Position numbers and translations under genes: made by a program. DNA of 64,000 nt from Yanghanlia sp047501535 (GTDB lineage Bacteria; Pseudomonadota; Gammaproteobacteria; Burkholderiales; Burkholderiaceae_B): the NCBI RefSeq assembly GCF_047501535.1, contig NZ_JAZDRJ010000008.1, positions 1 to 64,000 of the forward strand. The letters are read 5' to 3'. Below, one piece after another: positions 6,945-15,944 of the stretch. Under the pieces are notes generated by a model. The model was not told where the DNA came from, did not search any database, and was given only the letters and a program-made list of their open reading frames with translations. The stretch's first letter is position 1. Every line of letters begins with the position of its first letter.

Positions 6945-7681
6945 TGACCAGGCTCCTCTTTACGGGTGGCAAGCAGGTAGTTGACAGAAGTATCGCCCGA
7001 CAGCGAATAGATTTTCGTAAGCGGGTTGTACTCCAGGCCGGCAAAGGCGTGAGCCGCGAGACCGGCCTTGCGTGTGGCGGCGGTCAGTTCGCTGGGTTTG
7101 ATGAAGCTTTCAAAATTGTGCGTACCGGCCGGCAGCAGCCGCAAGATGTATTCCGCACCCACGATGGCGAACAGAAACGATTTGGGGTTGCGGTTAATGG
7201 TGGAAAAGAACACCCAACCGCCGGGTTTGACCAGGTTGGCGCAGGCTTGCACGATGGAGCCGGGGTCCGGTACGTGCTCCAGCATTTCCATGCAAGTGAC
7301 AATGTCGAACTGGCCTGGATGGCGAGCGGCCATCTCTTCAGCGCTGATAAGCTGGTAATCGACCTTGATGCCGGACTCCAGGCCATGCAGGCGAGCGACC
7401 TTGAGCGATTTATCTGCCAGGTCGATGCCGGTGACTTCCGCTCCTTCCTGAGCCATGCTTTCGGAAAGAATACCGCCGCCGCAGCCGACGTCAAGAATTT
7501 TCTTGCCGGCCAATGGCCCGGTGTGCTGGCGAATCCAGCCCAGCCGCAAGGGGTTGATGGCATGCAGCGGTTTGAATTCGCTTTCAGGGTCCCACCAGCG
7601 AGAGGCCAGGGCGCTGAACTTGTCGAGTTCGGCCTGATCGGCATTGAGGGAGGAGTCGGATTTCTGAGCGGTGACGTTCAT
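6941..7681 (-). CDS. ubiG: Ubiquinone biosynthesis O-methyltransferase
   Basis: A SAM-dependent methyltransferase that carries out both O-methylation steps of ubiquinone synthesis. It has 246 residues from ATG 7681, chosen because AAAGG sits seven bases upstream; a GTG at 7696 is less likely. The N-terminal FSALASRWWDPESEFKPLH and LRLGWI segments are hallmarks of UbiG. The SAM-binding glycine motif is ILDVGCGGGILSE, and CMEMLEHVPDPG is the post-I motif. It is the first gene of the ubiG-gph pair. Confidence 0.93.
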   Translation of the reverse strand: MNVTAQKSDSSLNADQAELDKFSALASRWWDPESEFKPLHAINPLRLGWIRQHTGPLAGKKILDVGCGGGILSESMAQEGAEVTGIDLADKSLKVARLHGLESGIKVDYQLISAEEMAARHPGQFDIVTCMEMLEHVPDPGSIVQACANLVKPGGWVFFSTINRNPKSFLFAIVGAEYILRLLPAGTHNFESFIKPSELTAATRKAGLAAHAFAGLEYNPLTKIYSLSGDTSVNYLLATRKEEPGQ

Positions 7682-7732
7682 GTTGTAGCCTTTCACGTTC
7701 GGGCCCGGCCGGTTATTGTCGGCCTTGAAATG

Positions 7733-7762
7733 AATAAGGGCTCCGCAAGCGGAGCCCTTATT
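7733..7762. terminator. Terminator between ompA and ubiG
   Basis: AATAAGGGCTCCGC and GCGGAGCCCTTATT form a perfect 14-bp stem with a 2-base AA centre. It lies between ompA and ubiG, both on the minus strand, and should end ompA transcripts. Its A/T flanks allow function in either direction. Confidence 0.8.
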
Positions 7763-7799
7763 GTAGTCGTGAAAGCCGCCGACGTTGGCGGCATCGCGA

Positions 7800-8384
7800 T
7801 TAGCGGCGGGTGCCGACGATCTCGATTTCTACACGACGGTTCTGTGCACGACCTTCGCGGGTGGCGTTGTCGGCGATGGGGCTGGTTTCGCCCTTGCCTT
7901 CGGTGTAGATACGATCAGCAGGGATGCCCTTGCCGACCAGGTAGTTCTTAACGGAGTTGGCACGGCGCTCGGACAGGCCCTGGTTGTACTGCTCGCTACC
8001 GATGGAGTCGGTGTGACCGACAGCGATCAGGGTTTCGAGGTTCAGGGTTTCGACCTGTGCAGCGACTTGGTCAAGAACCTGACGGCCTTCAGGCTTCAGA
8101 GTGTCTTTGTCGAAGTCGAAGAACGTATCAGCATTCAGGACAACCTTGGTGGCGGTAGGAGCCACAACAGGCGTTTCAGCAGCAGCAACAGGAACGCCGT
8201 CGCAGCCGGGGATGCCGGTGGCGGGTGTCCAGAAGGCATTGCGCCAGCAGAGTTCGTTGGTGCCGTTCATCCAAACGTCGCCAAATGCGCTACGCCAGTT
8301 GTCAACGGTTTGAGCGGATACTGCACTGGTAGCCGTAGCGGCTGCGAAAGCGAGTGCCAATGCGATTTTGGAGGGTTTGTTCAT
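7800..8384 (-). CDS. ompA: OmpA-family outer membrane protein, peptidoglycan-binding
   Basis: A 194-residue protein with a signal peptide cut after VSA (residue 24), a short middle region with two cysteines (NELCWRN and IPGCDG), and a C-terminal OmpA-like domain (about 80-190). The domain holds TFFDFDKDTLKPEG, VGHTDSIGSEQYNQGLSERR and an NRRVEIEI end, the signature for binding peptidoglycan. The N-terminal part is far too short for the eight-stranded barrel of E. coli OmpA, so it resembles the short OmpA of Bordetella relatives. The ribosome site GAGGAG precedes ATG 8384. Confidence 0.88.
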   Translation of the reverse strand: MNKPSKIALALAFAAATATSAVSAQTVDNWRSAFGDVWMNGTNELCWRNAFWTPATGIPGCDGVPVAAAETPVVAPTATKVVLNADTFFDFDKDTLKPEGRQVLDQVAAQVETLNLETLIAVGHTDSIGSEQYNQGLSERRANSVKNYLVGKGIPADRIYTEGKGETSPIADNATREGRAQNRRVEIEIVGTRR

Positions 8385-8458
8385 GTTTCTCCTCGTTTGA
8401 GCTTAATGCTGGTAAGTGACCGCAGCGAACCCCCGCCGCATATCAAGAAAACGGTGCC

Positions 8459-8486
8459 AGTATAGCAATGCGATGATGCAATCAAA
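8459..8486 (-). promoter_or_regulatory. Probable ompA promoter
   Basis: On the minus strand TTTGAT (8486 to 8481) and TATACT (8464 to 8459) are 16 bases apart. The predicted start near 8452 would give a leader of about 67 bases before the ompA ATG. The -10 is strong. Confidence 0.6.
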
Positions 8487-8787
8487 GCACTACGCTGGGT
8501 TCCATACGTTGTTAGGCCGAATCTTACGGCATTTCTCCTGAGTTGTTTCAGACTTGACCGGCCAGAACCCCGATATGGAGGGTTTTATCCAGGTTCTGGG
8601 GCTTACTTGTTGGTTTTAGGCAACAGCTTAAAAGTCCCGGCTGGTTTGAAAAGGGTGGCAAACGAAGCACCCTGGCTGAGGGGCATATGGCATGCCAGAT
8701 CGGTTGTAACGCCTCTGAGTGATAGAATCTACTATTCGCCCGCGTGCGGCCGTTTTACGTTTTTCAAGAGAAAGAGACACAAGCTCA
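8487..8787. other. Gene-free region between ompA and gyrA
   Basis: About 300 bases with no gene. It contains a 7-bp perfect stem CCAGAAC/GTTCTGG (8562-8568 and 8593-8599) with a 24-base loop, which has no T-run and is not an obvious terminator. The gyrA promoter should lie here, but I cannot pick it with confidence. Confidence 0.5.
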
Positions 8788-11508
8788 ATGGATTCCTTCG
8801 CTAAGGAAACGCTTCCGATATCGCTCGAAGAAGAAATGCGGCGCAGCTACCTCGATTACGCGATGAGCGTAATTGTGGGGCGCGCGTTGCCGGATGTCCG
8901 TGACGGCCTCAAACCGGTACATCGGCGCGTGCTGTTCGCCATGCACGAACTCAACAACGATTGGAATCGCCCCTATAAGAAGTCAGCCCGTATTGTGGGT
9001 GACGTTATCGGTAAGTATCACCCGCATGGTGACTTAGCCGTTTACGAGACGATCGTCCGCATGGCTCAGGATTTTTCCCTGCGCTATATGTTGGTCGACG
9101 GCCAAGGTAACTTTGGTTCGGTTGACGGCGACAGTGCCGCGGCCATGCGTTATACCGAAGTTCGACTCTCAAAGATCGCCCATGAACTGTTGGCCGATAT
9201 CGACCAGGAAACGGTGGATTTTGGCCCCAACTACGATGGCAGTGAGCACGAACCTCTGCTGCTCCCGTCGCGGCTGCCTAACCTGCTGGTCAACGGCAGC
9301 TCGGGTATTGCCGTGGGTATGGCGACCAATATCCCCCCGCATAATCTGGCGGAAGTGGTCGACGGCTGTTTGTTCGCCCTGCGTAACCCCGAGTGCACCA
9401 TCGACGAGCTGATGGAAATCATTCCGGCGCCCGACTTCCCCACAGGCGGCATTATTTACGGCATGTCCGGGGTGCGGGAAGGCTATCGTACAGGTCGTGG
9501 CCGGGTGGTCATGCGGGCCACCACGCACTTTGAAGATATTGAACGGGGTAATCGCCAGGCCATTGTGGTGGATTCCCTTCCTTATCAGGTCAATAAAAAG
9601 ACGCTGCAGGAAAAGATTGCGGAACTCGTCAACGAGAAGCGCATCGAGGGCATTTCCGATATTCGCGACGAGTCCGACAAGGACGGCATGCGTTTGGTGA
9701 TTGAGCTCAAGCGCGGTGAAGTGCCTGAAGTCATTCTGAATAATCTGTATAAGAATACGCAGCTTCAGGATACGTTCGGCATGAACCTGGTGGCTCTGGT
9801 TGATGGCCAGCCCCGCTTGCTGAATCTGAAGCAGATGGTCGATTACTTCCTCTCGCATCGCCGGGAAGTTGTAACGCGCCGTACTGTGTTCCAGTTGCGC
9901 AAGGCCCGTGAGCGCGGCCATGTGCTGGAAGGCCTGGCTGTGGCCCTGGCCAATATCGACGATTTCATTGCCATCATTAAAGCGGCTCCCACACCGCCTG
10001 TGGCTCGCCAGGAACTCATGGCGCGTACTTGGGATTCTTCCCTGGTGCGCGAGATGCTACAGCGTGCCGATGAAGGCGAGACGGTGGGTGGGCGCGCGGC
10101 CTATCGGCCCGAGTCCCTGCCTGCGGCCTTTGGCTTGCAGGAAGACGGCTTGTACCGCCTGAGCGATGTGCAAGCTCAGGAAATCTTGAACATGCGTCTG
10201 CAGCGGCTGACCGGCCTGGAGCAAGACAAAATCGTCGATGAGTACCGTGACATCATGGCTACCATCGCCGATCTGCTGGATATTCTGGCGCGCCCGGAAC
10301 GCATTACGCAGATCATTGCTGACGAACTGCAGGCAGTGAAGGCCGAATACTCCATCGGCACCAAGGATACGCGCCGTTCGGAGATTGAATTCAACGCGGC
10401 GGAGATCGATACCGAAGATCTCATCACGCCCATGGACATGGTCGTCACGCTGTCGCATACCGGCTATATCAAGAGTCAGCCGCTGTCTGAATACCGCTCT
10501 CAGCGTCGCGGCGGGCGCGGCAAGCAGGCCACGGCCATGAAGGAAGACGACTGGATCGACCAGCTCTTCATCGCCAATACGCACGACTTCCTGTTGTGCT
10601 TCTCCGACCGTGGCCGCGTGTACTGGCTGAAGGTCTGGGAAGTGCCGTCGGGTTCGCGTAATTCGCGTGGCCGCCCCATCGTCAATATGTTCCCATTGGC
10701 GGATGGTGAAAAAATCACCGTGGTGCTGAACGTTAAGGAATTCAGCGAAGATCAATTCGTCTTTATGGCGACTTCGCGCGGTGTGGTCAAAAAGACACCG
10801 CTGTCCGACTTCTCCAATCCCCGTAAGGCGGGCATCATCGCCGTGGCGCTCGACGAGGGCGACTTCCTGATCGGCGCCGACCTCACCGATGGCAAGCACG
10901 ACGTCATGCTGTTCTCCGACGCCGGTAAGGCTGTGCGGTTCGACGAAAATGACGTGCGTCCCATGGGCCGTCCGGCGCGCGGTGTGCGCGGCATGACACT
11001 GGAAGAAGGGCAGTCGGTGATTGCTCTGCTCGTGGCGGGCGATGAAACGCAAACGGTGCTGACCGCCACGGAAAACGGCTTTGGCAAGCGCACGCCTATC
11101 ACTGAGTACACGCGCCATGGCCGCGGCACCAAGGGCATGATTGCTATCCAGACCTCCGCCCGGAATGGCAATGTGGTGGGGGCCGTTCTGGTCGAGCCCG
11201 ATGACGAAATCATGCTGATCACGACCGGTGGCGTCTTGGTTCGCACACGGGTGTCTGAAATCCGCGAAATGGGCCGGGCGACTCAGGGTGTGACACTTAT
11301 CAGCGTGGACGACGGCAGTATGTTGTCCGGCGTGCGTCGCGTGGTTGAAAGCGATCTCGACGACGAGCCTGAAGCGGTGGAAGTGATTTCCGAGCAGGCC
11401 GACGGCGCAGAAGAGGCGCAAGCTGAAGGGGATGCTCAAGGGCCAGATGCCGGGGGTAGCACCGACGCTGAGGGCAGCACTGGCGAAGAACCCGGAGATG
11501 TCGAATGA
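8788..11508 (+). CDS. gyrA: DNA gyrase subunit A, with Leu83 and Glu87 in the quinolone region
   Basis: The 906-residue breakage-reunion subunit of gyrase introduces negative supercoils together with GyrB. Residue numbering matches E. coli exactly through the winged-helix domain: the catalytic tyrosine is Tyr122 in AMRYTE. The C-terminal beta-pinwheel contains the GyrA box QRRGGRGK, which separates it from ParC, and ends in an acidic, glycine-rich tail. The quinolone-resistance-determining region reads HPHGDLAVYETIV, with Leu83 (TTA, 9034-9036) and Glu87 (GAG, 9046-9048) where sensitive enzymes usually have Ser and Asp. I chose ATG 8788 because the protein then begins MDSFAKETLPISLEEEM, as is usual. 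Its stop overlaps serC by four bases. Confidence 0.97.
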   Translation: MDSFAKETLPISLEEEMRRSYLDYAMSVIVGRALPDVRDGLKPVHRRVLFAMHELNNDWNRPYKKSARIVGDVIGKYHPHGDLAVYETIVRMAQDFSLRYMLVDGQGNFGSVDGDSAAAMRYTEVRLSKIAHELLADIDQETVDFGPNYDGSEHEPLLLPSRLPNLLVNGSSGIAVGMATNIPPHNLAEVVDGCLFALRNPECTIDELMEIIPAPDFPTGGIIYGMSGVREGYRTGRGRVVMRATTHFEDIERGNRQAIVVDSLPYQVNKKTLQEKIAELVNEKRIEGISDIRDESDKDGMRLVIELKRGEVPEVILNNLYKNTQLQDTFGMNLVALVDGQPRLLNLKQMVDYFLSHRREVVTRRTVFQLRKARERGHVLEGLAVALANIDDFIAIIKAAPTPPVARQELMARTWDSSLVREMLQRADEGETVGGRAAYRPESLPAAFGLQEDGLYRLSDVQAQEILNMRLQRLTGLEQDKIVDEYRDIMATIADLLDILARPERITQIIADELQAVKAEYSIGTKDTRRSEIEFNAAEIDTEDLITPMDMVVTLSHTGYIKSQPLSEYRSQRRGGRGKQATAMKEDDWIDQLFIANTHDFLLCFSDRGRVYWLKVWEVPSGSRNSRGRPIVNMFPLADGEKITVVLNVKEFSEDQFVFMATSRGVVKKTPLSDFSNPRKAGIIAVALDEGDFLIGADLTDGKHDVMLFSDAGKAVRFDENDVRPMGRPARGVRGMTLEEGQSVIALLVAGDETQTVLTATENGFGKRTPITEYTRHGRGTKGMIAIQTSARNGNVVGAVLVEPDDEIMLITTGGVLVRTRVSEIREMGRATQGVTLISVDDGSMLSGVRRVVESDLDDEPEAVEVISEQADGAEEAQAEGDAQGPDAGGSTDAEGSTGEEPGDVE

Positions 11509-12635
11509 GTCGGCCGTGGAACTTTTCTGCAGGGCCATCGGCCCTGCCACTAGAGGTGCTTGAACAAGCGGCCCGCGAAATGACCGACTGGCAAGGCAGC
11601 GGCATGTCAGTGATGGAAATGAGCCATCGCGGCAAGCATTTCACCCAGATCCGGGATGAAGCCGTAGCCGACCTGCGCGAGCTGCTCGCCGTGCCGGATG
11701 ACTTTGAAGTCCTCTTCATGCAGGGTGGGGCGACCGCTGAAAATGCGATTGTCCCCATGAACCTGATAGGCAGAGGGGGGGCAGGCAAGGCAGATTACAT
11801 TTTGTCCGGCTCGTGGTCGAACAAGTCGTACAAAGAGGCGCAGCGTTACGGGGATATCTCCATTGCTGCCAGTAGTGGCGACAGCGCAGTCGAGAAGGGT
11901 GTTGAGCAGGGGCCGTGGACATGGTTTCCGACACCGGAAAGCTGGAAAGTTCGGCCCGACGCAGCGTACCTACACTTATGCTGTAACGAAACCATTGGTG
12001 GCGTGGAGTTTTCCCAGTGGCCAGACATGGCCGATGTAGGCGCACCCGGTGTACCACTGGTGGTAGATGCGTCATCGAATTTCCTGTCGCGCCCGATTGA
12101 TTTTTCCAAGGTGGGCATGGTGTACGCCGGCGCACAGAAAAACGCCGGGCCGGCCGGGGTGACCATTGTGCTGGTGCGAAAGGATCTCATCGGTCACGCT
12201 TTGCCCATCTGCCCATCCGCCTTTGATTACGCCAATGTGGCTCAGGCGGGCTCGATGTTCAATACGCCGCCTACCTACGCGATTTACATCGCAGGGCTGG
12301 TGTTCAAATGGCTCAAACGCAGCGGTGGCATCGCCGCTGTTGAAGCCGAAAACATCCGCAAAGCGCAAGCCTTGTACGGTTTTCTTGATGGGTCCGGCTT
12401 TTACCGGAATAACGTGCAGGCCGAGGTACGTTCGCGTATGAATGTGCCGTTCTTCCTTCAAGATGAAACTCTCAACACCGAGTTTCTCGCCCAGGCGGAA
12501 GCCCGCGGGCTGTTGCAGCTCAAGGGCCACAAAAGCGTGGGGGGCATGCGCGCTTCTATTTATAACGCCGTGCCTTTCGAAGGCGTGCAGGCATTGATTA
12601 CCTTCTTGCAGGAATTCGAACGACAACATGGATAA
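11505..12635 (+). CDS. serC: Phosphoserine aminotransferase
   Basis: A PLP-dependent class V aminotransferase of 376 residues that converts 3-phosphohydroxypyruvate to phosphoserine in serine synthesis, and acts in pyridoxal phosphate synthesis. The start NFSAGPSALPLEVLEQA is the usual SerC opening, and the PLP lysine lies in VYAGAQKNAGPAG. The C-terminal KGHKSVGGMRASIYNAV segment is also characteristic. ATG 11505 overlaps the gyrA stop by four bases, and its own 3' end overlaps pheA by eight. The cluster serC-pheA-tyrA-aroA-cmk-rpsA is a standard proteobacterial supraoperon. Confidence 0.96.
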   Translation: MSRPWNFSAGPSALPLEVLEQAAREMTDWQGSGMSVMEMSHRGKHFTQIRDEAVADLRELLAVPDDFEVLFMQGGATAENAIVPMNLIGRGGAGKADYILSGSWSNKSYKEAQRYGDISIAASSGDSAVEKGVEQGPWTWFPTPESWKVRPDAAYLHLCCNETIGGVEFSQWPDMADVGAPGVPLVVDASSNFLSRPIDFSKVGMVYAGAQKNAGPAGVTIVLVRKDLIGHALPICPSAFDYANVAQAGSMFNTPPTYAIYIAGLVFKWLKRSGGIAAVEAENIRKAQALYGFLDGSGFYRNNVQAEVRSRMNVPFFLQDETLNTEFLAQAEARGLLQLKGHKSVGGMRASIYNAVPFEGVQALITFLQEFERQHG

Positions 12636-13713
12636 CACCTTGCTCGCCCGTTTGCAGCCTTTGCGTCAACGTATCGATGCGATTGACGAGCAATTGCTTG
12701 CCTTATTGAATGAGCGGGCTCGTGCAGCCCAGGAAGTGGGCGATATAAAGAAGGAATTCGACGTTGACGGGCCGGTGCTCAAGCCCGAGCGCGAAGCTTC
12801 CATTATCCGCTCCTTGCAAGCCCGCAATCCGGGGCCGTTCACATCGGAAGCGGTGGATGCCGTGTGGACACAGATCATCTCCACATGCCGGGGCTTGGAA
12901 AGTGTGCTGAATGTGGCCTATCTGGGGCCACAGGGCTCGTTTTCGGAACAGGCGGCGTTCGAGCACTTCGGTCACGCCATTGAGTCGGTGCGTTGCGATT
13001 CCTTTGACGAGGTCTTCCGCGCTGTGGAGGCGGGGCAGGCCGATGTCGGAGTGGTGCCGGTAGAGAATTCCACCGAAGGGGCAGTGAACCGTACGCTCGA
13101 CCTGTTGCTGAACTCGCCGCTTAAGATCATTGGTGAGCGCTCCATCAAAATCCATCACAACCTGCTGACGAAAACCGGCACGATGGAAGGCGTGACGCGC
13201 ATTGTCGCGCACCCCCAGGCGCTGGCGCAGTGTCGCGACTGGCTGATGCGCAACTATCCATCCATGACGCTTGACGCAGCACCCAGCAATAGCGAAGCGG
13301 CGCGAATGGCTTCGCAGGATTCCACCGTTGCGGCGATTGCGGGCGATTACGCTGCCCATGCTTGGGATCTCCTGGTTGTGTCGTCGGGTATTCAGGACGA
13401 TCCTCAAAACCGTACACGGTTTCTTGCCGTGGGCAAGATCGAGACCCTGCCCACCGGAGACGATCAGACCAGCATTATCCTGGCGGTACCTAATCGCGCG
13501 GGAGCCGTTTACACCATGTTGGCGCCCTTGGCGGGTAATGGTGTGTCCATGACGCGCTTTGAGTCGCGTCCGGCGCGCACGGGGCAGTGGGAATACTATT
13601 TCTATGTCGATATGCTGGGCCATCGGAACGACCCCAAAGTGAGCAAGGCATTGAGCGAACTCAAGCAAGAGGTTGCTTTTTTCAAGGAGCTTGGCTCCTA
13701 CCCTCGACAATAA
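12628..13713 (+). CDS. pheA: Bifunctional chorismate mutase / prephenate dehydratase (P-protein)
   Basis: Converts chorismate through prephenate to phenylpyruvate, the committed route to phenylalanine. The 361-residue protein has an AroQ-type chorismate mutase domain (about 1-90, with IDEQLLALLNERARAAQEVG), a dehydratase domain (about 92-270, with AYLGPQGSFSEQAAFEHFG and VVPVENSTEGAVNRTLDLL) and a C-terminal ACT domain (about 280-360) with ESRPARTGQWEYYFYVD for feedback inhibition by phenylalanine. It overlaps serC by eight bases and tyrA begins nine bases after its stop. Confidence 0.96.
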   Translation: MDNTLLARLQPLRQRIDAIDEQLLALLNERARAAQEVGDIKKEFDVDGPVLKPEREASIIRSLQARNPGPFTSEAVDAVWTQIISTCRGLESVLNVAYLGPQGSFSEQAAFEHFGHAIESVRCDSFDEVFRAVEAGQADVGVVPVENSTEGAVNRTLDLLLNSPLKIIGERSIKIHHNLLTKTGTMEGVTRIVAHPQALAQCRDWLMRNYPSMTLDAAPSNSEAARMASQDSTVAAIAGDYAAHAWDLLVVSSGIQDDPQNRTRFLAVGKIETLPTGDDQTSIILAVPNRAGAVYTMLAPLAGNGVSMTRFESRPARTGQWEYYFYVDMLGHRNDPKVSKALSELKQEVAFFKELGSYPRQ

Positions 13714-13722
13714 GAGGGCGGT

Positions 13723-14625
13723 ATGCATGAACGACAACAGCCGGTCGGGGGCGAGCCCCGGCCTGTGCTTGCCGTCATTGGTGTTGGGCTGATAGGCGGC
13801 TCATTTGCCGCTGCCTTGCGTAAGGCGGGCGCCGTGGGGCGCGTGCTCGGCGTAGGGCGCAACCGAAAATCCTTACAACAGGCGGTTGAGCTGGGCCTGA
13901 TTGATGCTGAGGCGTCGCTTGAGCAGGCGGCGCGCGAAGCCGACATTATTCTGTTGGCCGTTCCGGTGGGCGCTACGCAGGCGGTACTTGAAGCGCTGCG
14001 GCCCAGTTTGCGCGATCACACCCTGATTACGGACGCCGGCAGTACCAAACTTGGTGTGGTCGAGGCCGCGCGCGCAGCTCTGGGCGAACGCATTGGGCAG
14101 TTTGTGCCTGGGCATCCGATTGCGGGAGCTGAAAAAACGGGGCCGGCCGCCGCTGTGGCAGATCTGTATCAGGGCCGTACTGTGGTGCTGACACCGATCG
14201 ACGAAAACCCTATGCAGGCCAGGCGGCGGTTGACCCGCTTATGGGAAGCCTGCGGAGCGCGTGTGATTGTGATGGAGCCCGAGACGCACGACTTGGTGCT
14301 CGCTTCGGTCAGCCACGTCCCTCATTTTCTTTCGTCAGTTTTCATGTGGCAGGTGGCCAGCGCGGAAAATTCCGATTTGCGCATGGAGCTGGCGGGCAGT
14401 GGTTTTCGTGACTTTACGCGGATTGCAGCGGGGTCTCCCGAAATGTGGCGCGATATTTTTCTGTCCAATCGGCCGGCGATGCTGTCCGAATTGGGTGAGG
14501 TCAGAAAGGCCCTGGATCACGCCGAGCAGGCGTTGCAGGCGGGGGATGCCACACAACTTCATGATTTCCTGGAGCGGGCGGCGCTGGCGCGGCGCTTCTG
14601 GGGCAGCAGGAGTGGACTCAAATGA
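13723..14625 (+). CDS. tyrA: Prephenate dehydrogenase
   Basis: A 300-residue NAD(P)-dependent dehydrogenase for tyrosine synthesis (prephenate or arogenate to the 4-hydroxyphenyl product). The Rossmann motif VIGVGLIGGSFAAALRKAG is near the N-terminus, followed by TDAGSTK, FVPGHPIAGAEKTG and HDLVLASVSHVPHFLSS, all typical. Unlike enteric TyrA it has no chorismate mutase fusion, as expected here where PheA carries the mutase. ATG 13723 has GAGGGCGG upstream. The stop overlaps aroA by four bases. Confidence 0.94.
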   Translation: MHERQQPVGGEPRPVLAVIGVGLIGGSFAAALRKAGAVGRVLGVGRNRKSLQQAVELGLIDAEASLEQAAREADIILLAVPVGATQAVLEALRPSLRDHTLITDAGSTKLGVVEAARAALGERIGQFVPGHPIAGAEKTGPAAAVADLYQGRTVVLTPIDENPMQARRRLTRLWEACGARVIVMEPETHDLVLASVSHVPHFLSSVFMWQVASAENSDLRMELAGSGFRDFTRIAAGSPEMWRDIFLSNRPAMLSELGEVRKALDHAEQALQAGDATQLHDFLERAALARRFWGSRSGLK

Positions 14626-15944
14626 CACAACGACCCGAACAATTGGCTTTGGCGCCGGTCACGCGTGCGCAAGGCACCATGACGTTGCCGGGCTCCAAAA
14701 GCATCTCTAACCGTGCGCTGTTGCTGGCAGCGCTGGCCCAGGGGCGCACCGTGTTGCGCGGCTTGCTGGATTCTGATGATACCCGGGTCATGCTCGATGC
14801 GTTGGGCAAATTGGGTATTCAGTTGGAGCAAACAGCAGCAGGCTTGGTCGTGCACGGTGCACCCCGTTTTCCGGTGGAAAAGGCTGAGCTGTTCATGGGC
14901 AATGCCGGCACGGCAATCCGCCCATTAACCGCAGCTCTGGCTGTGCAAGGCGGCGATTACCGACTGTCCGGTGTGCCGCGCATGCATGAGCGCCCCATTG
15001 GCGACCTGGTCAATGCCTTGCGCATGCTGGGCGCGGATATTTCTTACTTAGGGAACGAAGGTTATCCGCCGCTGCACATCGGGCGAGGGCAGCCGGATCC
15101 CACGCAACCCGCGCGCGTCAAAGGCAATGTCTCCAGCCAGTTCCTGACTGCGCTGCTGATGGCCGCGCCATTGCTGGCCAATACCGCGGCAAGCCCCGTC
15201 GTAATTGAAGTGGAAGGCGAGCTGATTTCCCAGCCGTACATTCTGATTACCTTGAACCTGATGGCGCGTTTTGGCGTACAAGTGGAGCGAGATGGCTGGC
15301 AGCGGTTCACCATACCCGCTGGAGCGCAGTATCGGTCTCCAGGCGAATACACGATAGAAGGTGATGCTTCCTCTGCTTCGTATTTCATGGCCTTGGGCGC
15401 TATCGGTGGTGGGCCGTTGCGTATTCTAGGGGCGGGTGCCGACAGCATTCAGGGCGACATGGCTTTTGCAGAAGTTGTGCAAGCCATGGGCGCAAAAATT
15501 GAAATGGCGAAGGACTCCATCGAGGTTTCCGGCGTTGAAGTGGCCGCAGGTGAGCGTTTGCGCGCTTTCGACCGGGATTTCAACCTGATCCCTGATGCCG
15601 CCATGACGGCGGCGGCCATGGCCTTATACGCGGATGGCCCTTGCACACTGCGCAACATTGCTAGCTGGCGGGTCAAGGAAACCGATAGGATTGACGCCAT
15701 GCATGCTGAACTAGCCAAATTGGGGGCGCAGGTGGAGTCGGGCCCCGACTGGCTGACGGTACACCCCATTAAGCCCGGCGGCTGGCGTAGCGCAAATATC
15801 GAAACCTACGACGACCACCGCATGGCCATGTGCTTTTCGCTTGCGGCTTTTGGCGGGGTGCCTGTAACGATTCTCGACCCGGCTTGCGTTGGAAAAACCT
15901 TTCCTGAATACTTTAGTGTTTATCAGCAGCTGGTACAGCCATGA
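14622..15944 (+). CDS. aroA: 3-phosphoshikimate 1-carboxyvinyltransferase (EPSP synthase)
   Basis: A 440-residue class I EPSP synthase, sixth step of the shikimate pathway. It transfers the enolpyruvyl group of PEP to shikimate 3-phosphate and is the glyphosate target. Visible motifs are LPGSKSISNRALLLAALA, the PEP-binding GNAGTAIRPL, RMHERPIGDLV, DYRLSGVPR and the C-terminal YDDHRMAMCFSLA. The GNAGTA/RP context is that of the glyphosate-sensitive class. Both ends overlap neighbours by four bases (tyrA and cmk), indicating coupled translation. Confidence 0.97.
   Translation: MTQRPEQLALAPVTRAQGTMTLPGSKSISNRALLLAALAQGRTVLRGLLDSDDTRVMLDALGKLGIQLEQTAAGLVVHGAPRFPVEKAELFMGNAGTAIRPLTAALAVQGGDYRLSGVPRMHERPIGDLVNALRMLGADISYLGNEGYPPLHIGRGQPDPTQPARVKGNVSSQFLTALLMAAPLLANTAASPVVIEVEGELISQPYILITLNLMARFGVQVERDGWQRFTIPAGAQYRSPGEYTIEGDASSASYFMALGAIGGGPLRILGAGADSIQGDMAFAEVVQAMGAKIEMAKDSIEVSGVEVAAGERLRAFDRDFNLIPDAAMTAAAMALYADGPCTLRNIASWRVKETDRIDAMHAELAKLGAQVESGPDWLTVHPIKPGGWRSANIETYDDHRMAMCFSLAAFGGVPVTILDPACVGKTFPEYFSVYQQLVQP

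Noticed and set aside
6695..7951. 418-codon plus-strand open frame
   Set aside because: It lies antisense to gph, ubiG and ompA, crosses the ompA terminator, and its product has no protein-like domain. It is a shadow of GC-rich codon use.
10057..11550. 497-codon minus-strand open frame
   Set aside because: Antisense to gyrA and the start of serC, with His/Gln-rich composition typical of reversed coding sequence.
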